Of a stretch of DNA of 64,000 nt, positions 12,394 to 24,494 are shown piece by piece (position 1 is the first letter of the stretch; every line of letters begins with the position of its first letter). The translations under genes and the position numbers were made by a program. The stretch spans positions 11,567,807 to 11,631,806 of the forward strand of contig OZ022240.1 of NCBI GenBank assembly GCA_963978895.1. The letters are read 5' to 3'. The notes beneath the pieces were generated by a model. That model searched no databases, was not told the origin of the DNA, and worked only from the letters and a program-made list of their open reading frames with translations. The stretch is from Erpobdella octoculata. Its lineage: Eukaryota; Annelida; Clitellata; Hirudinida; Erpobdellidae.

Positions 12394-12999
12394 TATATAT
12401 ATATGTATATAAAATAATATCGATGACCTATTTCCTTAACGGTAACGTCCCGGTTACAAGAGTTATAATTATTATTCTAAAACCAGTTACATTCTGTAAA
12501 TCGATACCTGATTTCTGAACAAATAAACATCACAACACCAATAATAGAAAATTAATCTATATTAGTTAATTTTTGTTATTAATAATGTTAATAATAATTA
12601 AAATAAGAGGAATAATAAGTGCAAAATAGTAAAATGTCGTTAATAATAATTTCATTAAATGTATCCGCAAAGCGTAGAACTTTCTAAAAATTGGAATAAT
12701 ATTAGCAAATTAGTTAATTTTTGTTATTATTAATATTATTATTAATTAAAATATTGGAATAACTTACATTTGTATATAATTATTATTGGGGAAAACCCGC
12801 TGGCTTTCTACTTCGATGATTTATTTATTTTCAACTTGTTTATATTGAAAGATGACGTACAATCCCTACTATAAAAGCGCAATGATGTATTATGTATGTA
12901 TGTCACCCTATTAGCATCTGCAGGTCTGAAAAAACTCACGTTGATAGATTATGAGACGCTGAACAAGGTTTTTTAGGGCACTTTTTTGTTAAAATGTTT

Positions 13000-14150
13000 A
13001 AATAAAAAGTTATTAGCCGCGAAAGTCTAACGCTTTGCGGATAAATATAGCATCGTTCGTCATCGCTAAATATAGACAAGTTGAAAATAAATAAATCACC
13101 GAAGTAGTAGTCGGCGGGTTTTTTATTTATGTAAATTATTATTAACGACAATTTACTATTTTGCAATTATTATTCCTCTTATTTAATTATTATTAATAAC
13201 GAAGATTAACTATTTTGCTAATATTATTTCTACTATTGGAAAGTACGACGCTTTGCGGAAATATTTAATGAAATCATTATTAACGACATTTTTCTATTTT
13301 GTTATTATTATTCCTCTTATTTTAATTATTAATAATATTATTAATTACGAAAATTAACTAATTTGCTAATATTATTCCTATTATTGGAAAGTTGGACGCT
13401 TTGTGGCTTTGCGGATATATATAGCATCGTACGTCATCGCTAAATATAGACAAGTTGAAAATAAATAAATCACCGAAGTAGTAGTCGGCGGGTTTTTTAT
13501 TTATGTAAATTATTATTAACGACAATTTACTATTTTGCAATTATTATTCCTCTTATTTTAATTATTATTAATAACGAAGATTAACTATTTTGCTAATATT
13601 ATTTCTATTACTTGAAAGTTCGACGCTTTGCGGAAATATTTAATGAAATTATTATTAACGACATTTTTCTATTTTGTAATTATTATTCCTTTTATTTTAA
13701 TTATTAATAATATTATTAATTACGAAAATTAACTAATTTGCTAATATTATTCCTATTATTGGAAAGTTGGACGCTTTGTGGCTTTGCGGATATATATAGC
13801 ATCGTACGTCATCGCTAAATATAGACAAGTTGAAAATAAATAAATCACCGAAGTATTAGTCGGCGGGTTTTTTATTTATGTAAATTATTATTAACGACAA
13901 TTTACTATTTTGCAATTATTATTCCTCTTATTTTAATTATTATTAATAACGAAGATTAACTATTTTGCTAATATTATTTCTATTATTGGAAAGTTCGACG
14001 CTTTGCGGAAATATTTAATGAAATCATTATTAACGACATTTTTCTATTTTGTTATTATTATTCTTTTTTTTAATTATTAATAATATTATTAATTACGAAA
14101 ATTAACTAATTTTCTAATATTATTCCTATTATATTGGAATACGCCATAAC
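13000..14150. repeat. 374-bp tandem repeat, three units
   Basis: The word TATAGACAAG recurs at 13,071, 13,445 and 13,820, giving a period of 374-375 bp. Each unit contains ATCACCGAAGTAGTAGTCGG, runs of ATTATTAATAACGAAG and a CGACGCTTTGCGG box. The duplicate carries one unit fewer. Confidence 0.85.
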
Positions 14151-14289
14151 TCAATATAAACAAGTTGAAAATAAATAAATCAACTAAGTAGTAGTCGGCG
14201 GGTTTTTCCCAATTTTAAACAAGTTGTAAATTATTATTATTAACGACAATTTACTATTTTATAAAACGTGTTCATATGCAACTGGCTAT

Positions 14290-14441
14290 AATAGTCACAC
14301 GCTTCGCTTGCGAAGCGTGCGTAAAGTTATTACTATAATAGCGCGTAGGTGTTGTTTTTGAGCTTAAAGTGCGATTTGATTGCGACTACCTTTACTATTA
14401 ATATGTAAAAACTCACACGCTTCGCGCGCGAAGCGTGCGTC
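14290..14441 (-). repeat. Twin-hairpin module 4
   Basis: Inverted orientation. Hairpins ACGCTTCGCTTGCGAAGCGT (near 14,298-14,317) and ACGCTTCGCGCGCGAAGCGT (near 14,416-14,435) are both perfect. Confidence 0.85.
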
Positions 14442-14619
14442 AACTGCTGGTCCCTACTATAAAAGCGCAATGATGTATTATGTATGTATGTCACCCGATT
14501 AGCATCTGCAGGTCTGAAAAAACTCACGTTGATAGATTATGAGACGCTGAACAAGGTTTGTTAGGGCACTTTTTTGTTAAAATGTTTAAATAAAAAGTTA
14601 TTAGCCGCGAAAGTCTAAC

Positions 14620-15420
14620 GCTTTGCGGATAAATATAGCATCGTTCGTCATCGCTAAATATAGACAAGTTGAAAATAAATAAATCACCGAAGTAGTAGTC
14701 GGCGGGTTTTTTATTTATGTAAATTATTATTAACGACAATTTACTATTTTGCAATTATTATTCCTCTTATTTTAATTATTATTAATAACGAAGATTAACT
14801 ATTTTGCTAATATTATTTCTATTACTTAAAAGTTCGACGCTTTGCGGAAATATTTAATGAAATTATTATTAACGACATTTTTCTATTTTGTAATTATTAT
14901 TCCTCTTATTTTAATTATTAATAATATTATTAATTACGAAAATTAACTAATTTGCTAATATTATTCCTATTATTGGAAAGTTGGACGCTTTGTGGCTTTG
15001 CGGATATATATAGCATCGTACGTCATCGCTAAATATAGACAAGTTGAAAATAAATAAATCACCGAAGTAGTAGTCGGCGGGTTTTTTATTTATGTAAATT
15101 ATTATTAACGACAATTTATATTTTGCAATTATTATTCCTCTTATTTTAATTATTATTAATAACGAAGATTAACTATTTTGCTAATATAATTTCTATTATT
15201 GGAAAGTTCGACGCTTTGCGGAAATATTTAATGAAATCATTATTAACGACATTTTTCTATTTTGTTATTATTATTTCTCTTATTTTAATTATTAATAATA
15301 TTATTAATTACGAAAATTAACTAATTTGCTAATATTATTCCTATTATATTGGAATACGCCATAACTCAATATAAACAAGTTGAAAATAAATAAATCACCG
15401 AAGTAGTAGTCGGCGGGTTT
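14620..15420. repeat. 374-bp tandem repeat, two further units
   Basis: TATAGACAAG at 14,659 and 15,034. The 12,870-14,440 block is largely repeated as 14,450-15,660, a higher-order repeat that includes the twin hairpins. Confidence 0.75.
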
Positions 15421-15507
15421 TTCCCAATTTTAAACAAGTTGTAAATTATTATTATTAACGACAATTTACTATTTTATAAAACGTGTTCATATGCAACTGG
15501 CTATAAT

Positions 15508-15656
15508 AGTCACACGCTTCGCTTGCGAAGCGTGCGTAAAGTTATTACTATAATAGCGCATAGGTGTTGTTTTTGAGCTTAAAGTGCGATTTGATTGCGA
15601 CTACCTTTACTATTAATATGTAAAAACTCACACGCTTCGCGCGCGAAGCGTGCGTC
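15508..15656 (-). repeat. Twin-hairpin module 5
   Basis: Both hairpins perfect, same spacing as module 4. Followed at 15,660 by an inverted, plus-oriented CCGCAAAGCGTAGAAC module. Confidence 0.85.
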
Positions 15657-15804
15657 AACTGCTGGTACATTATATATATCCGCAAAGCGTAGAACTTTCG
15701 CGGCTAATAACTTTATATTTAAACATTTTTAACATAAAGTTGCTTAACAAATTGTGTTCAGCGTCTCATAATCTATAAACGTGAGTTTTTTCAGACCTGC
15801 AGAT

Positions 15805-17456
15805 TAAGCTTCTGCGTCCCGTTATTTTGTTGGAACGATACGATACGATACGATTTCTGAAATTTGCCTCGAATTAAACGATACGATATGACGCCTCGAA
15901 CAATAACGATGCGATATCGATACGATACGATACGATATCGGGATCTCGACTGAAGTGGAAATTTTGTCTCGAATGAAACGAGATAACATAGAATGATGTT
16001 GAACTATACGCGACAGACAATATTAATAACTACATTAAAGGAATTCATTGAAAAAAATATATAAATATTAAAAAATTTATAAAAATTTACCAAATTTAAT
16101 TTTTTTTCTACTTGAAATAAGTTTAATTTGTTTAGTTTCGGTACATCTATTTTTCTAAATTTAGATTCTAAATAAAACGCTAGCGCCGTTAGTAAGTATT
16201 TATTTACTTTATTTAGTACGCATTATGCGGTAGTTTATCAATTTAATTAAAGGATTTTACTTGCCGATGAAAAGAAAAATTAAAATTATTTTTTCAAGTA
16301 ATTGAAAAGTAGAAAACCTTCTAGCACACCAAAAGAACGACATTTTTAGGCAATTCAATAGTGAAACTGGAAAAACCAATGGAGATAGAAATAGATTGCA
16401 GATTACTGAGATTGAGATTACTAGATTACTAAGATTGAATTAAAATGATACTGTTTCCCGCAGTCTTTGCATCTGGCAAGATTTACTTCTACATACTTGT
16501 CATTGACTTTCTGCGTGACCGTCTCTTCCTCAAAGTACTCCCAGATTTGACCCCGGTGACGCGGCATGATAATGATGACAAACACGAGAAAGTGCCTCTA
16601 TGCAAGAATTAAGAAAGTGAAAAAAACCCAGCTTTATTTATAGGCGATGGCGAATGCGGTTAGCAATAGCAAGAAAGAAGCTGAGAAAGTTTCGAATTCC
16701 AGCTGCAGACGATACGGGCTACGGCACTGTCGTGCACACTACAGGTGGCACACACATACTCACACACAACCAAGAATATCATCAAGATTATAAAGATATA
16801 TCTTAGATGAGCTACTATTACGGTCATTTACGGATATCGAAACACTAAAATAATCATTCCAATTCTATGTAACAAATTTGAAAAAATAAGTTTATGAAAG
16901 AGACTAAACCAAAACATAAACATAGAATGATCATTACTATTACATTACTCATTATTCTCATTAATAATAATAGTCATCGATGTTAGCGAGTACGATTGCC
17001 TTGCAGGGCTTGTAGTATCAGTAGTATGCAGAGCTCGACAAGCAGCCTAAGAGGAGCGTGGCTTTTTTGCTGCCGGTTCCCAGACTAAAAATAGTAAATA
17101 ATGGGGCTACAGGCTGTCTGGAAAACCGAATTTAAAGTGGGGATGATAATAGTTATAAACTTCTGTCAATAGGTAGATTAATTAATCAATGTTGATGAAT
17201 CAATTACAAATATTCACAGTTGTGACAATCGTTAATTAATTATGTATGACTATCGTTATTTATTGGAAAGTATTTTTTAAAAATATCGATATTTTTTCGG
17301 GATTTTATTCGGGAACGAAATTTTAAGTATCGCTAATTATATCGATACGAGACTTCTTCCGCAGGCTGTATCGTTTCAATTGCGATACGGGATCTCCCGT
17401 ATCGTTTTGAAATCTCGATTGTATTCGAGATAACGATATCTGGACGCAGATGCTTA
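15805..17456. mobile_element. hAT transposon with BED-finger remnant, 8-bp target duplication CTGCAGAT
   Basis: 1,652 bp with ends TAAGCTTCTGCGTCC and (reverse complement) TAAGCATCTGCGTCC, 14 of 15 matching. CTGCAGAT lies directly outside both ends (15,797-15,804 and 17,457-17,464); an 8-bp duplication is the hAT hallmark. Subterminal CGATACGATA repeats occur at both ends. Internally only a BED zinc-finger frame remains and no catalytic transposase domain, so it is non-autonomous. Duplicated at 42,109-43,760; an end fragment lies at 54,553-54,942. Confidence 0.92.
16421..16567 (-). CDS. BED-type zinc-finger N-terminal remnant of hAT transposase
   Basis: 48-codon frame starting ATG at 16,565-16,567 and ending TAG at 16,421-16,423: MPRHRGQIWEYFEEE, then NLARCKDCGKQYHF. 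The IWEYF aromatic block followed by ARC..C is typical of the first half of a BED finger, which binds transposon ends; the His pair expected downstream is missing because the frame stops after FNSILVI. It could be a first exon with a lost second exon. It lies inside the hAT element, which supports the assignment. Confidence 0.6.
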   Translation of the reverse strand: MPRHRGQIWEYFEEETVTQKVNDKYVEVNLARCKDCGKQYHFNSILVI

Positions 17457-17537
17457 CTGCAGATGCTAATTGGGTGAAATACATAATACATACATAATAT
17501 ATACATCTTTGCGCTTTTATAGTAGAGACCAGCACTT

Positions 17538-17690
17538 GACGCACGCTTAGCGCGCGTGTGAGTTTTTACATATTAATAGTAAAATTAGTCGCAATCAAAT
17601 CGCACTCTAAGATCAAAAACAACACCTATGCGCTATTATAGTAATAACTATACGCACTCTTCGCAAGCGAAGCGTGTGACTATTATAGCC
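17538..17690 (+). repeat. Twin-hairpin module 6
   Basis: First hairpin degraded (GACGCACGCTTAGCGCGC), second near-intact (CTCTTCGCAAGCGAAGCG). Confidence 0.7.
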
Positions 17691-18872
17691 AGTTGCATAT
17701 GAACACGTTTTATAAAATAGTAAATTGTCGTTAATAATAATAATTTACAACTTGTTTAAAATTGGGAAAAACCCGCCGACTACTACTTCGGTGATTTATT
17801 TATTTTCAATTTGTCTATATTTAGCGATGACGTACGATGCATTATATATATCCGCAAAGCGTTAAACTTTCACGGCTAATAACTTTTTATTTAAACAATT
17901 TCATAAAAAAGTGTCCTAACAAACCTTGTTCAGCGTCTCATAATCTATCAACGTGAGTTTTTTCAGACCTGCAGATGCTGATCGGGTGACATACACCATT
18001 GCGCTTTTATAGTAGGGAACTAGCCGTTGACGCACGCTTCGCGAACAAACTGTAACGGATATTATCGAAAGAAAGGCTACTAAAAAAACAACTTTTATTT
18101 GGCGATATTGTAAAAAAAAGCCTACGAAAAAACTCACTCTTTAATGGCTGATAATGAAAAAACCTTCAATGGCTGATATTGGGAAAACCGCCGATGTACT
18201 ACTTCGGTGATTTATTTATTTTCAACTTGTTTATGTTGAGTTATGACCTATGCTCAAAATTGGTAAATACCCGCCTACTACTACTTCGGTGAATTGTTTA
18301 TTTTCAACTTGTTTATATTCAGCGATGACGAACGTTGTTTTTTATATATCCGCGAAGCGTCGAACTTTCCAATAATAAAAATAATATTAGCAAATTAGTT
18401 ACTTTTCGTTAATAATAATATTATTAATAAATAAAATAAGAGGAATAATAATTGCAAATTAGTAAATTGTCGTTAGTATTAATTTTCAACTTGTATATAT
18501 TGTTTGATGACGTACGCTCAAATATGGGGAAAACCCACCGGCATACTTCAGATATTTATTTTTTTATTTTCAACTTGTTTATACTGAGTGATGACGTACG
18601 ACGCCTTATATATATCCCCAAAGCGTTAAACTTTCGCGGCTAATAACTTTTAATTTAAACAATTTAACAAAAAATTGGCCTAACAAACCATGTTCAGCGT
18701 CTCATAATCTATAAACGTGAGTTTTTCAGACCTGCAGATGGTAATCGGGTGACATAATACATCATTGCGCTTTTATGTTGGGAAAATTACTCCTAAGGGT
18801 ATTATGTCCTTCTGATTATGTCGGATTCGACCTCGAATAACTCCGGAACCACGTGACCTTGAGAAACCAAAC

Positions 18873-19098
18873 TGTCGGGACCGAAGTGGTTTGAAAATCA
18901 ACTAAAACAAGTGCACAATAGAAAAAGTTTTATTTACAAAATAAACTAAAACACTAAAGCAAACTTCGCTAATATAATTGAAATAAATGAAAGTGTAAAT
19001 GTTCGAAAGTTTATAATAGCTTGAAAAATCGACTCGCTCGAATGTCCGGAAATACAACAACTCAAAACATAACACGTCAACTAGGGATGTCCTTAACA
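18873..19098 (-). repeat. 3' LTR of Gypsy copy 1
   Basis: Minus-strand ends TGTTAAGGACATCCC and GGTCCCGACA (TG..CA). Likely poly(A) signal AATAAA at 18,929-18,934. Small frames called here are not genes. Confidence 0.93.
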
Positions 19099-19110
19099 TC
19101 TTCCCACCAG
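19099..19110 (-). other. Polypurine tract
   Basis: GGTGGGAAGA directly before the TG of the 3' LTR on the minus strand: the expected plus-strand DNA primer site. Confidence 0.7.
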
Positions 19111-19172
19111 CCAAAAAGACTGTAAGGTCATTTGGCGAAAATGTCCTGATCTCCAAGGTTGAACTGTATGAG

Positions 19173-20195
19173 TCAGGGTCGTTGTGGTTTGAGAAGGTTG
19201 TGTAGCATCTTTTCCTTAATTCTTTCTGAGCGTCGAGGTAGTGTAGGATTATCTGAGACAGGATCTGGAACAGGCGTAGATTGAATTCGTTTCCTTCTTA
19301 ATGTTGGGCCTCTTGGAAGTTGAACAGGTGGTGTAAGATGATCTGGAACAGGTGTAGATCGAATTTGTTTTTTTCTTAATATTGGGCCCCTTGGAAGTTG
19401 AACATTGGTAGTGGAACTACTTGATAATGGATTGTCTCCTGGATCTGAATCTTGATCTGCACCGTATCGAGGCCTCAATTGTTCTACGTGACGTTTCCAC
19501 GATGGACCGTTAGGAACAATGTGTACTAGAACATTTCGCGCTCCCAAAACACGATGAATTACAGCGGGAATCCATCTTGGAATTCGATCTCTAAGAGAAC
19601 CGCTATATTGTACATAGCATGGAGAACCTACTGTATATCTTACGGATTTTCGAGCTGGAACCGGTCTTTGAGAGTTTTGCTTCATCTGTCTGTACTGAGC
19701 AATGTGTGGGGCAGATGGTAACAAAGCATCCAGTTTTGCTCGAATCTGTCTTCCGTTCAACAGTTCACTTGGAGAATATTCTGACTCCAAAAGTGTTTTT
19801 CGGTACTGTATTAGAAATTCTTGTAAAGCTTGTTTGAGCGGAAGCTGTGATTTCTTCATCGAATTCTTGAAAGTTTGAACGAATTTTTCTGCTTGTCCAT
19901 TTGAAGCTGGATGGTAGGGTGCACCAGTGAGGTGTAAAATTCCTCTCTCCCTGAGCCATTCCTGAAACTCCTCTGACTTAAAAGCAGGTGCATTGTCTGA
20001 CACGATTGTACGTGGATAGCCAAAGTGTGTAAAATCATCTTCGAGCAGATCCATAGTAGCTTTTGCTGTTACGTTTGAAGTTGTGTGAATGCAAGGATAT
20101 TTAGAAAAACTGTCGACAACAATCAACCAATTTGTCCCCATGAAATTAATTGCATGATCAATATGGATGCGACTCCAAGGTTTCTTGGGTAGCAT
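19173..20195 (-). pseudogene. Gypsy integrase, out of frame with gag-pol
   Basis: About 340 codons: IHIDHAINFMG (first catalytic Asp), VSDNAPAF (second), HPASNGQAEKFVQTFK (Glu), then a GPY/F-like region (VGSPCYVQYSGSLRDRIPRW, NGPSWKRHVEQLRPRYG) and a Pro/Arg-rich tail. No chromodomain. It overlaps the gag-pol frame by 73 bp in another frame. The peptide PKYPNLG..LPKKPWSRIHIDH would be continuous if one shift near 20,190 were absent, so I read this as a frameshift mutation; programmed shifting is possible but less usual at this point. The same state is present in copy 2. Confidence 0.88.
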
Positions 20196-23100
20196 CCAAG
20201 GTTTGGATATTTTGGTGGATTAAGTTGATGAGCAGCACAAGATTCACATTTTCCACACAGTTCCTCGATATCATGGTCAATGCCTAGCCAATACACCACT
20301 GATCGAGCTAACTGTTTCATTCTTCTCATCCCAAAATGACCAAGATGTAGTAGCTGAAAAACTCTATCCTGAATCTTGTATGGAATGACAATTCTATTTC
20401 CAAGAACTAAACAATCACTCTGTGTAGTCAGTGAGTCTTTCAATCTCTGGAAATGACGTACTTGTTCTTGTTGAATCGAATGAGGCCAGCCTTTTTTGAC
20501 ATATCGACAAACAGTTGAAATGATGCTGTCTTTGCGAGATTCTTTGGCCAGAGTCTGTGCATCTGTTGGCATAAGTTGCTGACTAATTGTTTTGATTGTG
20601 CACACTGTAAATTCATCTTCATCTTTTTCTTGAAAATCAAAGTCTGGATCTTCCCCAAATGGTAATCGACTAAGAGAATCTGCATTTCCATGATCTACTG
20701 ACTTCCTATATTCAATAGAGTAGTCATATTGATGGAGCATGAGTGCCCATCTAGCCAGACGATTTGCCGCTACCTGGGGTGTTCCTTTTAGAGAATTGAA
20801 TAAGGCCAACAGAGGCTTGTGATCTGTGACAAGGATGAATTTTCTTCCATACAGATATTGATGAAACTTGTGGAGCCCATATATTATAGCTAGAGCTTCT
20901 TTGTGAATTTGGCTGTAACGACGTTGCGATGCAGTAAGTGTCTTTGAAATATTGAATATCGGTCTTTCTCCTCCTTCAGGATACCTGTGAAATAGAACCA
21001 CTCTCAGTCCAACTTCTGAAGCATAGCAAGAAAGACCCAATGGAAGTGATTTATCAAAATGTGCTAACTTGACATCTTTGATAAGAATTTCTTTAATCTT
21101 TTGAAAAGTCCTTTCTTGCTCTGAAGTCCAAGGTGTATCCTTTCGGGTAAGACGTGTTAGTGGTTCAGCAGTTGTTGCAAGATTTGGTATAAACTTATGG
21201 TAGAATTGAACAGAACCGAGAAATGATCGAAGAGCTGAAATATTGGTAGGGTGTGGCATTTTGATCAAACCATCGACTTGTCTTCCTTTGCTAACACCTT
21301 CCTTCGAAAGTAAATGACCCAGATATTCAATCGAAGTCCTTGCAAACACACATTTCTTCATGTTGCATTTGAGACCTTTGTCACGTAAACGTTGAAGAAG
21401 AGATCTCAAATTTTCCATGTGTTTATCTGCACTGTTTCCTCCAACAAGGATATCATCGAGATAGACAGCAATTCCTTTTAAATCACAAGTGAGCTTATCC
21501 ATGACTTCTTGAAAATAGCCTGGTGCAGAGATAATGCCAAAGGGAAGTCTAGTTTGTAACAAGACTCCTCGATGCGTACTCAATGCTAGTTTTCTCTGAC
21601 TGCTTGGAGCAAGTTTTATTTGGTTGAATGCATCAGCTAAATCTATCTTGCTAAAATAGCTGCTTTTTCCAAGTTTCCACATCAAGTCATCAGGAAGTGG
21701 CATTGGGTGTCGGTGTGGTTCCAATTGGGAATTAACTGGGGCAGAATAATCTCCACAAATTCTTAATTTGGCTTTTGGCTCTCCAGGATGTAATTGTTTT
21801 CTGATTGGTACGATGGGTGTACCATAATCATTGAACTCAACTGGAATCCAGATACCATTTTTCACACCGGCATCCAACGTGAGATTGAGGTCTTCTTGAA
21901 TTGAAAATGGTACTGTTCGAGCTTTGCAAAAAACTGGAGTTGCTTCAGGCTTGAATTTGACCTCTAATTCGAAATTTTTTAAACAACGAAGTCCTGGCTC
22001 AAAACATTCTTTAAATTCTTTACAAATTTGTTTAAAACTGTTGAAAACTAGTGTATTACTTGGACTTTCTTTGATTTGTTGAAATTGTTGCTGTAAGGCT
22101 GCTGTCAGGTCAATTTTCAAATCAAGAATTGCTTTTCTGCCAATAATGAGTTTTGGCAATTTTGTAATGTTGAATTCAAGATTTACTACATTCTTTGAAT
22201 CTGGAGTTGAAGCAGAAACATGACAAACTCCTATGACTGGAATTTTGTCACCAGTGGCTGAAACAAATTTTGTAATGTTTGGATGAAGTTTGGGTCGTCC
22301 CCATTGCTGCCAAACTTTTATTGAGCAAAAACTATCTCTAGCTCCACTGTCTAACTCGAAGAACTGTTGTGAATTTTTGAAAAGCAATTTTTGAAGAAGA
22401 GGTGTATTGCCAGGAACTGAATGTATAATTCTGACAGAGCTGTTTTTGTTAAATTTCTTTTTAAGACAAGCTTTTTTTAAGTGACCTGATTTAAGACAAT
22501 AATTGCACTTTGAATTGATGTATCTGCAATCTTTAGCAAGATGACCTATGTTTGCACACCTGGGACAGGTACCTTTAGAGAAAGGAAAAAAATTTGACTC
22601 TTGTCTGTTATTGAAATCAGACGCTTTTTCTTGTATTTTATGCCCACGAGTTCTTGAAACTTTTGAAACTGACTCTTTGTCTGGAAGGCCATGGACAGTT
22701 GCTTTTGCCACTTTAGAGGCTTCTTCAACCTCACTGGCCAACTCTACTGCTCTGTGGAAAGTAGGGTCTTCATCAGGAATTTTGAAAAGATATTTGAGAA
22801 TAGCTTCATTATTGACAGAACAAATGAATTTTGTTCGCAGTGCCTCATCTAAAGGATCGTCAATTTTTGAAAAATCGCAAGTGCTAGTGGCTTGTCTTAT
22901 TCTTGATGCCAGTTCCTGTAAAGTTTCTCCTGGTTGTCTGGAAAGTTCAGTCCAGAATTTGAATCGTTCTCTAACAATGAAGTGCTTGGGGTTGAAATTC
23001 TTTTCCATAGTCATCATTATGTCAGACATTTGAAGTTCATTAATTATTCTTGGAGGAGAAAGTTGAGAAGCTGCAACTTGAAGAAGTTTGTAAATTTCTG

Positions 23101-23317
23101 GTGTTTGGTTGGTGAGAAAAATTTGAGCAACTTTTGAATCCGGTATTGAATTTGCAGAGCCGAACGTTTGAAAACGTGAGAAATAATCAGACCAAAGTTC
23201 TTTTCTTGAATTGAAAGCCTCGAAACTAGGAACAGTTACTGAATTTTGAACAATGGACCTGACAAGGGTCTCCATTTGTCTAGAAAAACCTTCTAGAAAT
23301 TGTTTCAAGTCTGCCAT
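20123..23317 (-). CDS. Gypsy Gag-Pol polyprotein (Gag, protease, RT, RNase H, H2C2)
   Basis: 1,064 codons in one frame. Gag-like region 1-245; two CCHC knuckles near 250-285 (CPRCANIGHLAKDC and CNYCLKSGHLKKAC); protease with DSGA near 322; RT with KIDLADAFNQI and YLDDILVGG near 619; RNase H with TDHKPLLALF near 830; integrase H2C2 finger (HLGH..CGKCESC) near 990-1026. It would form the particle, process itself and copy its RNA in the cytoplasm. The RNase H motif usually read as DAS is CYAS here (Tyr near 763), so a catalytic Asp is missing. Start ATG at 23,315-23,317 follows the foldback leader. The last residues are frameshifted junk; integrase continues in another frame. Confidence 0.93.
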   Translation of the reverse strand: MADLKQFLEGFSRQMETLVRSIVQNSVTVPSFEAFNSRKELWSDYFSRFQTFGSANSIPDSKVAQIFLTNQTPEIYKLLQVAASQLSPPRIINELQMSDIMMTMEKNFNPKHFIVRERFKFWTELSRQPGETLQELASRIRQATSTCDFSKIDDPLDEALRTKFICSVNNEAILKYLFKIPDEDPTFHRAVELASEVEEASKVAKATVHGLPDKESVSKVSRTRGHKIQEKASDFNNRQESNFFPFSKGTCPRCANIGHLAKDCRYINSKCNYCLKSGHLKKACLKKKFNKNSSVRIIHSVPGNTPLLQKLLFKNSQQFFELDSGARDSFCSIKVWQQWGRPKLHPNITKFVSATGDKIPVIGVCHVSASTPDSKNVVNLEFNITKLPKLIIGRKAILDLKIDLTAALQQQFQQIKESPSNTLVFNSFKQICKEFKECFEPGLRCLKNFELEVKFKPEATPVFCKARTVPFSIQEDLNLTLDAGVKNGIWIPVEFNDYGTPIVPIRKQLHPGEPKAKLRICGDYSAPVNSQLEPHRHPMPLPDDLMWKLGKSSYFSKIDLADAFNQIKLAPSSQRKLALSTHRGVLLQTRLPFGIISAPGYFQEVMDKLTCDLKGIAVYLDDILVGGNSADKHMENLRSLLQRLRDKGLKCNMKKCVFARTSIEYLGHLLSKEGVSKGRQVDGLIKMPHPTNISALRSFLGSVQFYHKFIPNLATTAEPLTRLTRKDTPWTSEQERTFQKIKEILIKDVKLAHFDKSLPLGLSCYASEVGLRVVLFHRYPEGGERPIFNISKTLTASQRRYSQIHKEALAIIYGLHKFHQYLYGRKFILVTDHKPLLALFNSLKGTPQVAANRLARWALMLHQYDYSIEYRKSVDHGNADSLSRLPFGEDPDFDFQEKDEDEFTVCTIKTISQQLMPTDAQTLAKESRKDSIISTVCRYVKKGWPHSIQQEQVRHFQRLKDSLTTQSDCLVLGNRIVIPYKIQDRVFQLLHLGHFGMRRMKQLARSVVYWLGIDHDIEELCGKCESCAAHQLNPPKYPNLGCYPRNLGVASILIMQLISWGQIG

Positions 23318-23330
23318 ATAGTGGGGCAGC

Positions 23331-24406
23331 TATTGACAAACAAATAAATTACATATTTGTAATCAGAAAAATATGCTTGTAATTACCTGATATCGCCACA
23401 TTCTGTAAAATTGAGAAAAAAATCACCTTTCATGGTCCCGCTCCTGTAGGAATAGCGTATTATCACAGGCGATCAAACTGGCAAAAAATTAAAATATTTT
23501 GTTTTTTTTTTGGTTGATTTGCATATGTTTAATATAAAGAATGAAAAAAAAACAAAAAAAATAGACGAATAATTAAATTTTGAGTAAGTAAACCTACGGA
23601 AACGAGACATGACTTCTGCCTCAAGTACGTGTCTCGTCTACTCACTCAAAATTTAAATATTCATATATTTTTTCTTGTTTTCTTTATTCTTTATATTAAA
23701 CATATGCAAACCAACAAAAAAACAAAATATTTGATTTTTTTGCCAGTTTGATCGCCTGTGATAATACGCTCATAGATATATCTATGAATACGCTATTCAT
23801 ACAAGAGCGGGACCAAAAAAGGTGATTTTTTTTCTCAATTGACAAACAAAAACAAGCAAAACAATTACATATTTGTAATTAGAAAAATATGTTTGTAATT
23901 ACCTGATATCGCCACATTCTGTAAAATTGAGAAAAAAATCACCTTTCTTGGTCCCGCTCCTGTATGAATAGCGTATTATCACAGGCGATCAAACTGGCGA
24001 AAAAATTAAAATATTTTGTTTTTTTGGTTGATTTGCATATGTGTTAATTAAGAAAATGAAGAAAACAAGAAAAATAGATGAATAATTCAATTTTGAGTGA
24101 GTAGACCTACGAAAACGAGTGCCTCAAATGCGTGTCTCTTTCCGTAGGTCTACTCACTCAAAATTTAATTATTCATTTATTTTTTCTTGTTTTCTTCATT
24201 TTTTTATATTAAGCATATGCAAACCAACAAAAAAACAAAATATTTGATTTTTTCGCCAGTTTGATCGCCTGCGATAATACGCTATTCATACAGGAGCGGG
24301 TCCAAAAAAGGTGATTTTTTTCTAAATTTTACAGAATGTGGCGATATCAGGTAATTACAAACATATTTTTCTGATTACAAATATGTAATTTATTTGCTTG
24401 TCAATA
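23331..24406. repeat. Two foldback (palindromic) repeats in the Gypsy leader
   Basis: Each has long inverted arms containing ACATATTTGTAAT, ACCTGATATCGCCACATTCT, GGCGATCAAACTGGC and ACTCAAAATTTAA, folding around centres near 23,620 and 24,127. The ends CTATTGACA and TGTCAATAG close the region. The first copy (to about 23,838) lacks the outer part of its right arm. Likely MITE insertions carried by the retrotransposon. Confidence 0.8.
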
Positions 24407-24480
24407 GCGTTTGCACGATGAAAGGGTTTTTGATCAGTTAGCGCCCCACTAATAGTAATAGTTGTTGAAATAAACAAATG

Positions 24481-24492
24481 TCGACTGCGCCA
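24481..24492 (-). other. Primer binding site
   Basis: On the minus strand TGGCGCAGTCGA starts 2 nt after the 5' LTR. TGG start and sequence fit the 3' end of a tRNA, probably tRNA-Ser as in the 17.6/297 group of insect Gypsy elements. Confidence 0.7.
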
Positions 24493-24494
24493 GT

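Noticed and set aside
13000..15420. Regularly spaced repeats resembling an array (CRISPR-like)
   Set aside because: Period 374 bp, repeats longer than spacers, eukaryotic transposon context.
18902..19156. 84-codon frame over the Gypsy 3' LTR
   Set aside because: Lies inside the LTR and has the same spurious counterpart in the 5' LTR.
22548..23033. 161-codon plus-strand frame
   Set aside because: Antisense shadow of the Gypsy gag region.
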